Source: Bacillota bacterium (GTDB lineage: Bacteria > Bacillota > UBA4882 > UBA8346). Taken from it: DNA of 63,913 nt. Shown here in pieces: positions 8,544-16,997 of this stretch. The stretch lies in the NCBI GenBank assembly GCA_023417475.1, contig JAEZFP010000049.1, positions 1-63,913 of the forward strand, given 5' to 3'. Positions within the stretch are counted from its first letter, which is position 1, and every line of letters begins with the position of its first letter. The translations under genes and the position numbers were made by a program. The notes under the pieces are model-generated. The model had not been told where the DNA came from, searched no databases, and saw only the letters and a program-made list of their open reading frames with translations.

Positions 8544-9800
8544 TTATTGTTCCATGTTTCGTAGTAATTCGATCATTAAAATAAAATTGCGGGTGATATG
8601 AAACGGGTCCTTCACGGGTAACGCCACCACTTTCTCTTGGGGTTTCCCATAACGATCCCGGATCTGAATCCACTCCCCGATCCGCGCATTCGGATTGGGG
8701 AAGGTTGCAAAACTATAATCATGCACTTTTTGATACGCCTCGATCATTCGTCGATCGCCCGTCAGATGATAGCCCAATAACGTTGTATAAAGCGCCTCCG
8801 AGTGAACCCACCATAACTTGTCATCCCAACCGTTTTCAATTTTTTTGATCAATGCGTTTGCGGATGGCCGATTGATTGAGCCACGGGGTCGACCTCCCTC
8901 GCGGTCGACAAAGTGATATAACCCGCCATATTCGCTATCCCACCCAAGCTCAAACATTTTGGCGACGATCGCAACCGCCTGGTCGATCGTGGCAATGTCG
9001 TTTGTTTTCAACGCATGATGCATCACAAACCACATATTTTCAATATTGTGACCGGGATTGATGAAACGGGTCAACAGACTCTGTTCGGTATGGTCCGTCC
9101 GGTTGATCAGCTCGAAGAGGAGGTCGCCCTGTCCAAACTCTGTCATGACTTCATCCGAAAATGCACTACAGCGTTGCTCAATCTCCGCTGTCCGCGGGTG
9201 GTCAAAACCAGCCAGCGCTTGCCCCAGTTCCTGACTGACGTTTAACATAATCATCGGAATGCCATGGCATTTATACCCTTTTGGGGTCGGTTCGGGGTAG
9301 GTCTGAAAGTCATCCCGTTCAATCCGGCCAACGATCGAATCATACAATTGCAACGCCGCGTCAAGGACGGCGGAGTCACCACTGACAGCCGCATATTTCG
9401 CGAAGCCCAATACCACGAAACAATCGGCATAAATGCTATAATCATAACCCTTCCCCGGCTCCGGTTCTTTGGGGGTTCCATTTTGGCTCAACAAAAAAGC
9501 GCAGCGACCGTCTTCCAAAAAACAATGGGCGCGCAAGAAGTCTACCCCTTTTTTTGCCTGGTCAAGGTAGTGCGAACTTTCTTTCAATTCGGCCAATTTC
9601 GCGAATAGCCAAATAAACCGGCCCTGCGACCATACGTATTTATCGGTGCTTACCCGTTGGTCACCCGTATTACTGAAACAGGTGAAATAACCGCCGTATT
9701 CTTCATCCATCCCGTGAGTCGTCCAAAACGGCAAAATACGATTGAACAACTGATCGTGATAAAACTCCGCCAAAGCGGCCCGGTATTTTGAGTCCATCAT
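8544..9800 (-). CDS. N-acylglucosamine 2-epimerase (AGE) family protein
   Basis: 418 aa (alpha/alpha)6-barrel epimerase. Recognisable blocks are GGYFTCF near the N-terminus, YVWSQGRFIWLFAKL, the central GHNIENMW and the C-terminal KLWWVHSEA. AGE enzymes interconvert GlcNAc and ManNAc; relatives epimerise cellobiose or mannose, so the substrate is inferred from nagA and nagB. Two adjacent ATGs (9800 and 9797) follow GGGAGG, and the second has the better spacing. All catalytic-region blocks look intact. Confidence 0.87.
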   Translation of the reverse strand: MMDSKYRAALAEFYHDQLFNRILPFWTTHGMDEEYGGYFTCFSNTGDQRVSTDKYVWSQGRFIWLFAKLAELKESSHYLDQAKKGVDFLRAHCFLEDGRCAFLLSQNGTPKEPEPGKGYDYSIYADCFVVLGFAKYAAVSGDSAVLDAALQLYDSIVGRIERDDFQTYPEPTPKGYKCHGIPMIMLNVSQELGQALAGFDHPRTAEIEQRCSAFSDEVMTEFGQGDLLFELINRTDHTEQSLLTRFINPGHNIENMWFVMHHALKTNDIATIDQAVAIVAKMFELGWDSEYGGLYHFVDREGGRPRGSINRPSANALIKKIENGWDDKLWWVHSEALYTTLLGYHLTGDRRMIEAYQKVHDYSFATFPNPNARIGEWIQIRDRYGKPQEKVVALPVKDPFHITRNFILMIELLRNMEQ

Positions 9801-9881
9801 GCGTCCTCCCGTTGCTCGAAGCCACCGCTAGCAATGCCGAGATCGGTCGCTTGCGAAAAAATGAATCCTAAGCAAACCGGC

Positions 9882-10640
9882 TCAGCGTAGGTGCTTTACT
9901 CGCGGCAGATATTGCGCTTCGTATTTTTGATTGAGACTGTCGCCGTTCGGTAGATTGGCGCTGGTCCATATCGGAGGGGTGATCCCCATTGCCAGTAATT
10001 TTTCGACTGTCCTGATCATCAAAAGGTTGACGGCAAACGCGTTTACATAGGTCGATGTGGCCCCCATCTTCTGTTGCAGCCCCGCCACTTCCACTACCGA
10101 GTCTCCCAGGGGCAGATGGCTATCGATAAACACATCCACGAGTTCGTAAAGTTTTTGACCGCTCGGGTGCCGCGAAGGCGCTCCCACCGGCACCGAATCC
10201 GCAAATGATTTCGAGGTGATCCCGATCGACGTCACTCCCCGCCGTTGGCACTCCAAAGCACAGTCGATGGTCATGGCATTGATGCCGTACGCGTTCACAA
10301 TAATCAGCGCATCGCCGGAGGTGATTTCGTACGAGTCCAACACTCCTTTGGCATAGCCCGGTGTCCGTTCGATATAATTGGACCGTTTGGCGCCGTGGAT
10401 CAAGTTGGTTCCGGCATCCAATAACGGATTGACCGCCGCAAGCCCGCCGGCCCGCCATAGCACCTCTTCCGCCGCGAGATTCGAATGGCCCCCGGTCCCG
10501 ATCACATGAATCAGGCCGTCGGCTTGAACCCTTTTGGCTAAAATATCGGCCGCCTGGTCGATACTGGCCTGTTCTTCCCGCTCGATGGCGGAAATCAAGT
10601 CGATAATAACATCCCGATAAACACCACTGGTTTTAGACAT
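9882..10640 (-). CDS. SIS-domain sugar-phosphate binding protein
   Basis: 252 aa from the ATG at 10640, which has AAGGAG about 8 nt upstream; the frame extends to 10661. A single SIS domain with HVIGTGGHSNLAAEE and ALIIVNAYGINAMTID, in the style of uncharacterised sugar-isomerase-domain (UPF0309-like) proteins. SIS domains bind phosphosugars and either isomerise them or sense them. It is the second gene of the operon, directly behind the ROK regulator. No HTH is present, so an isomerase-like role is more likely. Confidence 0.8.
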   Translation of the reverse strand: MSKTSGVYRDVIIDLISAIEREEQASIDQAADILAKRVQADGLIHVIGTGGHSNLAAEEVLWRAGGLAAVNPLLDAGTNLIHGAKRSNYIERTPGYAKGVLDSYEITSGDALIIVNAYGINAMTIDCALECQRRGVTSIGITSKSFADSVPVGAPSRHPSGQKLYELVDVFIDSHLPLGDSVVEVAGLQQKMGATSTYVNAFAVNLLMIRTVEKLLAMGITPPIWTSANLPNGDSLNQKYEAQYLPRVKHLR

Positions 10641-10667
10641 CTTCCTATCTCCTTGTAACATGTTATT

Positions 10668-11891
10668 TTAAAGCTGCAGCCATTCTTCGGAAATGAACAG
10701 TTTTTCTAAGATCAGGGCATAGACACCCATTAACGCCGGATCTTCCCGCATGGTTGAGACGCAGATCTTTACCGTCTCTGTCATCTCGGCCAAGGAGTTT
10801 TCTTTGACCGTTTGAATGACCGTATTTAATAGCAAATCGCCAACTTGGGTCAGTTCGCCGCCTAGGATCACCCGGTCGGTATTGAACAGGTGAATTAACT
10901 CCGCTACCTTCATCCCGATCAGGAGACTCGCTTGGTGAATAATTGCGCGGACTGCCGGGATTTCGACCAACGGCGACAGCAATGCTTCTTCGCTTGTCAA
11001 CCGTGTCTTGGATAGTCCCAGTTTGGTAAACTCCTGTTCAGTGACGGTCGCTTTAATCTGTTCCAAAATCGTTCGCACGCTGCAGACTTGTTCAAAAGTA
11101 CTATATTTAATCACACCCTCATCCCCAACTGCCGTCGGATACAAAACACGGGCTGAACCAATCTCTCCGGCATACCCCCGCGCTCCGCCGAACAGCGCGT
11201 TGTTAATGATAATTCCGGCGCCAATCCCCACCGAAAGATTAATATAAACCAAATTTTCACAGCCCACACCGTTTCCGTAAGTTTTCTCCCCAAGCGCGGC
11301 GGCGTTGGAGATATTTTCAACATGAACCGGGAGTCCTTCTAAACATTGCGATAACATCGCGGCTAACGGAAATCTACCCCAATCTAAATTGGAAGAACGC
11401 TCAACGATGCCCTCATAGGAGTTGACCAACCCCGGCGAAGCAACGCCGCAACAAAAAACTTTCTCTCGAGAAATCCCGTTGCCGGCTAAGATCAGCTTTA
11501 ACGACAAGACGATACTCGAGACCACCTCATCCGGATGTGTCGTATCTAATTTTTGATGGCGGCTTTCTAAAATCGTTCCCGCCAGATCCAACAGCGCCGT
11601 ATTCACGATGCCATGCTGGAGCCGTACTGCAAAAATATATCCGAATCGCGGATTTAACTCCAACATAACCGGCCGTCTGCCGCCACTCGATTCGCCCCAT
11701 CCGGTTTCTTGAAGAATCCCTACTTTCATCAGTTCATTAACGATTACGGTCACCGCCGGAGGCGTCAATGCCGCCAGCTTTGCAACTTCGTGCCGGGCTA
11801 TCGGACCGTTTTTACGAACAGTATTTAAAACCTTAATCCGGTTTAGAACTTTTAAATCTTTACTATTGCTGGCAGTTCGGTTTATTTTCAT
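10668..11891 (-). CDS. ROK-family transcriptional repressor (NagC/XylR type)
   Basis: 407 aa: N-terminal winged HTH (about residues 15-75, with ARHEVAKLAALTPPAVT), then a ROK sugar-binding domain with NAAALGEKTYG, VGIGAGIIINNALFGG and GEIGSAR. The usual CxCGxxGC zinc motif of many ROK proteins is not apparent. ATG at 11891 with AAAGGTG upstream is preferred to the GTG at 11900. It heads the amino-sugar operon and is probably its sugar-responsive repressor. A duplicated 23-bp sequence immediately upstream is a likely operator. Confidence 0.88.
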   Translation of the reverse strand: MKINRTASNSKDLKVLNRIKVLNTVRKNGPIARHEVAKLAALTPPAVTVIVNELMKVGILQETGWGESSGGRRPVMLELNPRFGYIFAVRLQHGIVNTALLDLAGTILESRHQKLDTTHPDEVVSSIVLSLKLILAGNGISREKVFCCGVASPGLVNSYEGIVERSSNLDWGRFPLAAMLSQCLEGLPVHVENISNAAALGEKTYGNGVGCENLVYINLSVGIGAGIIINNALFGGARGYAGEIGSARVLYPTAVGDEGVIKYSTFEQVCSVRTILEQIKATVTEQEFTKLGLSKTRLTSEEALLSPLVEIPAVRAIIHQASLLIGMKVAELIHLFNTDRVILGGELTQVGDLLLNTVIQTVKENSLAEMTETVKICVSTMREDPALMGVYALILEKLFISEEWLQL

Positions 11892-11900
11892 TATTCGCAC

Positions 11901-12036
11901 CTTTGTTTTTTAATTTAAAAAAGCATCAAAATACTTCTAATTGTTATCCAAGGCAAATAACATATATCCTTATATTTATTGTCTTTTCCGGTAGGTTGAT
12001 TTAAACAATTTAACTTTGTTTTTTAATTTAAAAAAG
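11901..12036 (-). promoter_or_regulatory. paired 23-bp direct repeats upstream of the ROK gene (candidate operator)
   Basis: Two identical 23-bp copies lie at 11901-11923 and 12014-12036. Each contains a near-palindromic core of T6-AA-T-TT-A6 type. The gene-proximal copy overlaps the ribosome-binding region of the ROK gene. AT-rich palindromes of this kind are typical NagC/Mlc-like ROK targets. Two sites 113 bp apart could allow looping and autorepression of the whole operon. Confidence 0.6.
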
Positions 12037-12145
12037 TATTCTCCGAAAACAAATTTATTCCTGCTGAAAAGAACCCTTTTTATTAACTTTTTTTAAAACC
12101 TGTTATTTCCAATCTATCTTTCCGATATGTTCGGGATGAACATAA

Positions 12146-12880
12146 TCAGTCCAACCCCACCCCATATTCCCAAGCCTCCTGAATCTCCGGTACATTTCTG
12201 TCCACATTCCGGGCCGTGATCAGCTTGCCAATCGGATGCGCCGTCAGTACTCCCTCGGCCAACGGCCGTAACATCGCTACGATTTCTTCCTGGCGCAGAT
12301 CATTCCGCAGCCATTCCCGTTCCAGCTCTTGGGGCAAGATCAACGGCATACGCAGCTTGGTGTTGTGAATCTTAGCCAGCAGCGGATTGGCATCGGTGGT
12401 CACGATCGCGTAACTGCGCAGGATCTCCCCGGTCTGCCGGTCGGTCCATTCATCCCAGATCCCCGCCATGGAAAAGATGGTGCGGTCTTGGCGGTAGATA
12501 AAATACGGGTATTTTTTACCCCGAAACAACCGCCACTCATAAAAACCGTCCGCCGGGACCAAACACCGCCGGTAACGGATCGGCCCGCGAAACGACGGCT
12601 TCTCAAAGACGGTATCGCTCCGCGCGTTTAAGGTATTCATCCGGATGGTTTGGGCTTGTTCCCGGGACTTTACCCAAAACGGGATCAACCCCCAACTCAT
12701 CCCTTGAATCCGATCCGGTTCCGCACCGCTGATCACCGGCAGGCGCGGGAAATCAAATCCCGAGACGTAATAACGCGGCTGGCCCAACTCCGGCGCGAGC
12801 TCAAACTCAAAGTCCAAATTCAACTGATACCGGTTCACCAAACTTTGGGCATCCCGGCTTAACGCATAAAAGAAACACAT
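12146..12880 (-). CDS. SOS response-associated peptidase (SRAP/YedK/HMCES family)
   Basis: 244 aa, normal SRAP length. Translation begins Met-Cys (MCFFYALS), so Cys2 becomes the N-terminal nucleophile that crosslinks abasic sites in single-stranded DNA. The block ADGFYEWR and the C-terminal NVPEIQEAW are family hallmarks. It starts three bases after the polymerase gene ends, so it is the third gene of the SOS cassette. It protects abasic sites at stalled forks, which fits with translesion polymerase expression. Confidence 0.92.
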   Translation of the reverse strand: MCFFYALSRDAQSLVNRYQLNLDFEFELAPELGQPRYYVSGFDFPRLPVISGAEPDRIQGMSWGLIPFWVKSREQAQTIRMNTLNARSDTVFEKPSFRGPIRYRRCLVPADGFYEWRLFRGKKYPYFIYRQDRTIFSMAGIWDEWTDRQTGEILRSYAIVTTDANPLLAKIHNTKLRMPLILPQELEREWLRNDLRQEEIVAMLRPLAEGVLTAHPIGKLITARNVDRNVPEIQEAWEYGVGLD

Positions 12881-12883
12881 GGC

Positions 12884-14143
12884 TTACACCTTCACTTTGA
12901 TAATATCATTCCAGCGGGTCGTGTAACACGGCGACAACTTCGCCTGACGTAATTTCCACTTCCGGTCGCCAATTCCCTGCACCGCCAGTTTGACAGTGCT
13001 CTGGCCGAATCGAAGATTGATCCCGTCCAGCGCCCGCATCAACGCCCGCTCTTTCTCGCGGTCCACCCGGTCAAACAACGATCCTTGCACCTGCCCTTCG
13101 AAGACGATATCCGTGACGATTACCCCGGCTTTTTTATATCGGAACCCTTCCCGGTAAATGGCTTCAAACGTATTAAGAGCGTATTTGATCAACTCCAAAC
13201 TGCTGTTGGTGGCCACCGGCAACGTGCAGACGGCGTTGCGGGCGTACTGCGGCTCATGGGCGTTAAAGCCGTTGGTATGGATAAAAACCAGCAACGCCCG
13301 GGCGCACAGTTGCTGTTGACGCAACTTATAAGCGCAGCGGCCGGCAAAGGTCGCCACCGCTTCCCGAATGCTCTCCCGGTCGGTCTGAGCCGCCCCGAAC
13401 GAACGGGATGTGCAGATCGCTTGCTTCGCGGGCGGGACCAACTCCAGCTCCAAGCAGGAGATACCCTCCAACTCCATTTTAACCCGCAAGCCGACCACAG
13501 TCAGCTGTTTTCGGACCCAACCATCCGGCTGTTGCGTTAGATCCCAAGCCGTCCTGACGCCATACCCTGCCAACTTCTTGGCATACTGCCGGCCAATGCC
13601 CCAAATCTCGCCCGCCTCGAACTGGCGCAGGCATTCCGCGCGCCGGTCATGGCTCATCACAAACACGCCCCCGTTTTCCGGGACTTTCTTCGCGAAATGG
13701 TTCGCCATTTTCGCCAAGACTTTGGTCGGCCCGATGCCCACACTGACCGGAATCCCGGTACATTGCGACACCGCGCGCCGGATGACCCGGCCATACTCGT
13801 CAAGCGACCCCGGAATCCCGGTCAGGTTCAAAAACGCCTCGTCAATCGAGTACACTTCCAGTTCCGGGGCGAACTCGCCCAACTTTGTCATCACCCGGTG
13901 CGACATGTCGCCATATAAACAGTAATTGGATGAGTGAACGACGACCTGATTGGCCTCGAGAAAAGCGGCGATCTGAAACGCCGGCGCCCCCATCTTAATC
14001 CCCAAGGCTTTCGCTTCATTGGAACGGGCGATGATACAACCGTCGTTATTGCTTAAAACCACCACCGGACGGTTCCGCAGCTTCGGATCAAAAACCCGTT
14101 CGCAGGAGACGTAAAAATTGTTGCAATCCACCAAAGCGAACAT
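12884..14143 (-). CDS. umuC: Y-family DNA polymerase, UmuC-like (Pol V catalytic subunit)
   Basis: 419 aa from the ATG at 14143, which overlaps the umuD stop as TAATG; the open frame goes on to 14182 inside umuD. Motifs: ALVDCNNFYVSCE (first metal Asp), YSIDEAFLNLTG (Asp-Glu catalytic pair), GIPVSVGIGPTKVLAKMAN, and a little-finger region with a UmuC-type C-terminus. Translesion synthesis at damaged DNA, active with processed UmuD. Confidence 0.93.
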   Translation of the reverse strand: MFALVDCNNFYVSCERVFDPKLRNRPVVVLSNNDGCIIARSNEAKALGIKMGAPAFQIAAFLEANQVVVHSSNYCLYGDMSHRVMTKLGEFAPELEVYSIDEAFLNLTGIPGSLDEYGRVIRRAVSQCTGIPVSVGIGPTKVLAKMANHFAKKVPENGGVFVMSHDRRAECLRQFEAGEIWGIGRQYAKKLAGYGVRTAWDLTQQPDGWVRKQLTVVGLRVKMELEGISCLELELVPPAKQAICTSRSFGAAQTDRESIREAVATFAGRCAYKLRQQQLCARALLVFIHTNGFNAHEPQYARNAVCTLPVATNSSLELIKYALNTFEAIYREGFRYKKAGVIVTDIVFEGQVQGSLFDRVDREKERALMRALDGINLRFGQSTVKLAVQGIGDRKWKLRQAKLSPCYTTRWNDIIKVKV

Positions 14144-14568
14144 TAGAAAGCCTTCTTTACAATGTAGGTTACGATGCCCCAAACCATAAAATCGCTCTCG
14201 TCACTAACGGGAATCGGTTGATACTCCTGGTTGGCCGGAACCAGATAGAGTTGGCTGCCGACCTTCCGGATCCGTTTTAGGGTAAATTCGCCGTTGAGAA
14301 AACAAACCGCCAAGGCATTGCGCCGGTATTCCAGCGACTTGTCGATCACCAACAGGTCGCCGTCATGAACGCCCGCGTCTTGCATCGACGATCCGCTGAC
14401 TCGGCCGTAAAACGTAGCGCTTGGGTTTTTGACCACCACTTGGTTGAGATCAAGGATGTTTTCGAGGTAATCCTCGGCCGGCGAGGGAAACCCGGCCACA
14501 ATCTGCTTGCCGGCATAGGGAATGGACGCGACCGAACCCATTGCGGCGGAACTGATGATCAATTTCAT
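14143..14568 (-). CDS. umuD: UmuD-like S24 self-cleaving protein
   Basis: 141 aa, the usual UmuD length, with no LexA HTH. The predicted self-cleavage bond is Ala25-Gly26, the catalytic serine is Ser61 (GSSM) and the lysine Lys98 (GEFTLKR). RecA filaments trigger its cleavage, and the product partners UmuC. First gene of the umuD-umuC-SRAP operon, behind a LexA box. AAAGGA lies upstream of the ATG. Confidence 0.93.
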   Translation of the reverse strand: MKLIISSAAMGSVASIPYAGKQIVAGFPSPAEDYLENILDLNQVVVKNPSATFYGRVSGSSMQDAGVHDGDLLVIDKSLEYRRNALAVCFLNGEFTLKRIRKVGSQLYLVPANQEYQPIPVSDESDFMVWGIVTYIVKKAF

Positions 14569-14590
14569 GCTGAGCCATCCTTTCTGTCAA

Positions 14591-14616
14591 CAAACGTATG
14601 TTCGATTTCTATTATA
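14591..14616 (-). promoter_or_regulatory. LexA box and -10 element of the SOS cassette
   Basis: CAAACGTATGTTCG at 14591-14604 reads CGAACATACGTTTG on the minus strand, fitting the Gram-positive LexA consensus CGAAC-N4-GTTYC except for the last base. A perfect TATAAT lies at 14611-14616 on the minus strand, so the box sits just downstream of the promoter core. No good -35 is visible. This places umuD-umuC-SRAP under SOS control. Confidence 0.85.
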
Positions 14617-14809
14617 GGCAAATCTCAAACCAAAACATAGTAGCAAATATTGGAAAACCGAAACAACCCGTCCAGAACGTATCAAAAAACCAATCCGAGC
14701 TACCGCCGGGAATTAGCAAGGGGATAGTCTGGAGATGTAGAAAATAATTGTTTTTTTGGTTATTTATTACAAAAACTTTGAATTATCGGCAGGATTCGCG
14801 CCATTTATG

Positions 14810-14815
14810 TATAAT
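14810..14815 (+). promoter_or_regulatory. -10 element of the RCC1 lipoprotein gene
   Basis: A perfect TATAAT lies 47 nt before the start codon, followed by a good ribosome site (GGGGAGG). No clear -35 hexamer is visible at 16-18 nt, so this is a partial promoter call. Confidence 0.4.
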
Positions 14816-14862
14816 ACTGGAAACAGCAATGAAAAACGTAGCATTTTGGGGAGGTTGTATTC

Positions 14863-16941
14863 ATGAAACGAATCTTGCTCATCATATTCATCTTCATACT
14901 CGCCTTAGCCGGTTGCGGCGGCGGCAAGTCCAAACCGGCAAAATCCGCTTCGGGTGCGATTAAGCTGCAAATCGCCAACACGCAATTTACGGCGAAAACC
15001 ATTCAACCGACCATCGATATGAAGATTGCTTATTACAATATCGCTTGCAACGGACCGGAAGGCAGCTCCCCGGTCCAAAAAACCGGAGTCACCGACGGCG
15101 TGGTCACGATCGAAGCTTTGGCGGTCGGAAGTTGGAGCGTCACCATTGACGCTTACAACGCCGCCGGAACCAATATTGCCGCCGGGTATGCCGGCGCCAC
15201 CGTGAAAGGCGGTTCCACCACTGAAGTCGTGATTGAAGTTTTACCGTTGCAGGGAAACGGCATCTTAAAGATCGGCCTATCCTGGCCGGAGCGGATCATT
15301 TCCAATCCGGCGGTCAGCGGCACGCTTTTCTCCAGCAACGGAAACCTGTTTGCCAATTTAAATTTCACTTTGGCCGGCGATAAACTGTCCGCCGCCTATG
15401 AAAATTTGCAAATTCCCGCCGGTTACTACTGCTTGGCAGTGCAACTCTATAACGGTTCCACCGCAGTCTGGAGCGGGATTGAAGCGGTCCGGATTCTCGC
15501 CAGTCAAACTTCGGCCGGGAGTTATCCCTTAACCGTCGATACGATCGATCCGGTCGAAGGCGGAATCGGGATTATTGTCGTTCCGATCATTCAAAATCCC
15601 ATCAACATCACCTTCGCCGGCCAACAAAGCGAGTTGCGGCAAGGAACGACCATGACCGTTCAAGCGACCCCGTCGGAGCCGGTCGACAGCTACAAATGGT
15701 ATCTCAACGGAGTTTTACTGACGGACCAAACCGCTCCGGTCATTACCCTCGGGACCGGCCTGCAACCAAGGCCTTATCGCCTTGATCTCATGGTGACCAA
15801 AGGGAGCGTTTTAAGCTCCGCGTCGCTTTACTTTAAAGTCATTCCGGCGGGCGCCACGTCCGCCCCGACCGCGACGCCCACCCCGGCGCCGGGAACAACG
15901 CCCCAGGCCGGAACGCATACCCTGGCGATGGGCGCCAGTCATGGCCTGGCCATTAAAAACGGTCAAGTTTATGCCTGGGGTAAAAACAACTACGGTCAAC
16001 TGGGAACCGGATCGTCCACCGCTACCGCACCGGTAGCGGTCCCCGGATTGACCAATGCCATTCAAGTGGCGGCGGGCATGGACCACAGCTTGGCTTTGCT
16101 AAACAATGGCGCGTTATACGCCTGGGGATGGAACCAATATGGGCAAGTCGGCAATAATACCACCAGCAACGTCAGCAGTCCCCAAATCATTTTGCGCGAT
16201 GTCATCGCCATCGCCGCCGGAGCCAACTTCAGCCTGGCCGTAAAACAGGACGGCACGGTCTGGTCATGGGGCGCCAATAGCTCCGGCCAACTGGGAACCG
16301 GCAATACCACCGCGAGTAAGGAACCGATAGCGGTTTTAAACTTAAATAACATTACCGCTGTCGCTTGCGGAGCTTCTCACGGTATCGCCTTGCAAAACAA
16401 CGGAACGGTTTGGTCATGGGGCAATAATATGAGCGGTCAGCTCGGCGACGGCACCAAAAACAACGCCAATCAGCCCCGGCAAATCACGACGCCGTCCGGT
16501 ATCAAATCAATTTGCGCTTATGACACCCATAGTTTGGCGATCAGCCATAGTGGCGTAGTGTACGGTTGGGGCAATAACTCCTCCTATCATTTGGGGAAAT
16601 TAACCAACGTCGGAACTGTCGTTCCGACGCTAATTCCCGGCGTTACAAATGTGCAACAAATCGCCACCGGCCTTTTTCACACCATCGCTCTCAAAAACGA
16701 CGGTAGCGTTTGGCTTTGGGGATCCAACACCCTCGGCCAGCTAGGAATCGCCGGAGCTTCGACCGACGGAACCCCCAATCAGTTGACCGGTTATAGCGCC
16801 GTCGCCATCGCGGCCGGCGATCAAAGCTCCATTATCCAAACCACCACCGGTTCCTGGTGGACCTGGGGCGTAAACAGCGACGGTCAACTCGGAATCGGCT
16901 CGCAAACAAACAGTCCGGTCCCGGTTGCGATCAATTTGTAG
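14863..16941 (+). CDS. RCC1-repeat lipoprotein
   Basis: 692 aa. Signal peptide with lipobox LAGC (Cys18), so it is a secreted lipoprotein. Residues about 30-340 form beta-rich Ig/carbohydrate-binding-like domains, followed by a Thr/Pro/Ala-rich linker. From about 350 to the end there are about seven RCC1-type propeller repeats, seen as recurring HSLAL and VWSWGxNxxGQLG units. RCC1 propellers mediate binding; no catalytic motif is seen and the ligand is unknown. It is a single-gene unit with its own promoter and a strong terminator. Confidence 0.9.
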   Translation: MKRILLIIFIFILALAGCGGGKSKPAKSASGAIKLQIANTQFTAKTIQPTIDMKIAYYNIACNGPEGSSPVQKTGVTDGVVTIEALAVGSWSVTIDAYNAAGTNIAAGYAGATVKGGSTTEVVIEVLPLQGNGILKIGLSWPERIISNPAVSGTLFSSNGNLFANLNFTLAGDKLSAAYENLQIPAGYYCLAVQLYNGSTAVWSGIEAVRILASQTSAGSYPLTVDTIDPVEGGIGIIVVPIIQNPINITFAGQQSELRQGTTMTVQATPSEPVDSYKWYLNGVLLTDQTAPVITLGTGLQPRPYRLDLMVTKGSVLSSASLYFKVIPAGATSAPTATPTPAPGTTPQAGTHTLAMGASHGLAIKNGQVYAWGKNNYGQLGTGSSTATAPVAVPGLTNAIQVAAGMDHSLALLNNGALYAWGWNQYGQVGNNTTSNVSSPQIILRDVIAIAAGANFSLAVKQDGTVWSWGANSSGQLGTGNTTASKEPIAVLNLNNITAVACGASHGIALQNNGTVWSWGNNMSGQLGDGTKNNANQPRQITTPSGIKSICAYDTHSLAISHSGVVYGWGNNSSYHLGKLTNVGTVVPTLIPGVTNVQQIATGLFHTIALKNDGSVWLWGSNTLGQLGIAGASTDGTPNQLTGYSAVAIAAGDQSSIIQTTTGSWWTWGVNSDGQLGIGSQTNSPVPVAINL

Positions 16942-16946
16942 TCATT

Positions 16947-16982
16947 AAAAAAAGACCCGCTCACAAAGAACGGGTCTTTTTG
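16947..16982. terminator. bidirectional intrinsic terminator
   Basis: A stem of AAAAGACCCG (16950-16959) with CGGGTCTTTT (16971-16980) lies between the convergent RCC1 and nucleotidase genes. A-rich and T-rich flanks make it work in both directions. Confidence 0.9.
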
Positions 16983-16997
16983 AATCTTACGAATTCC

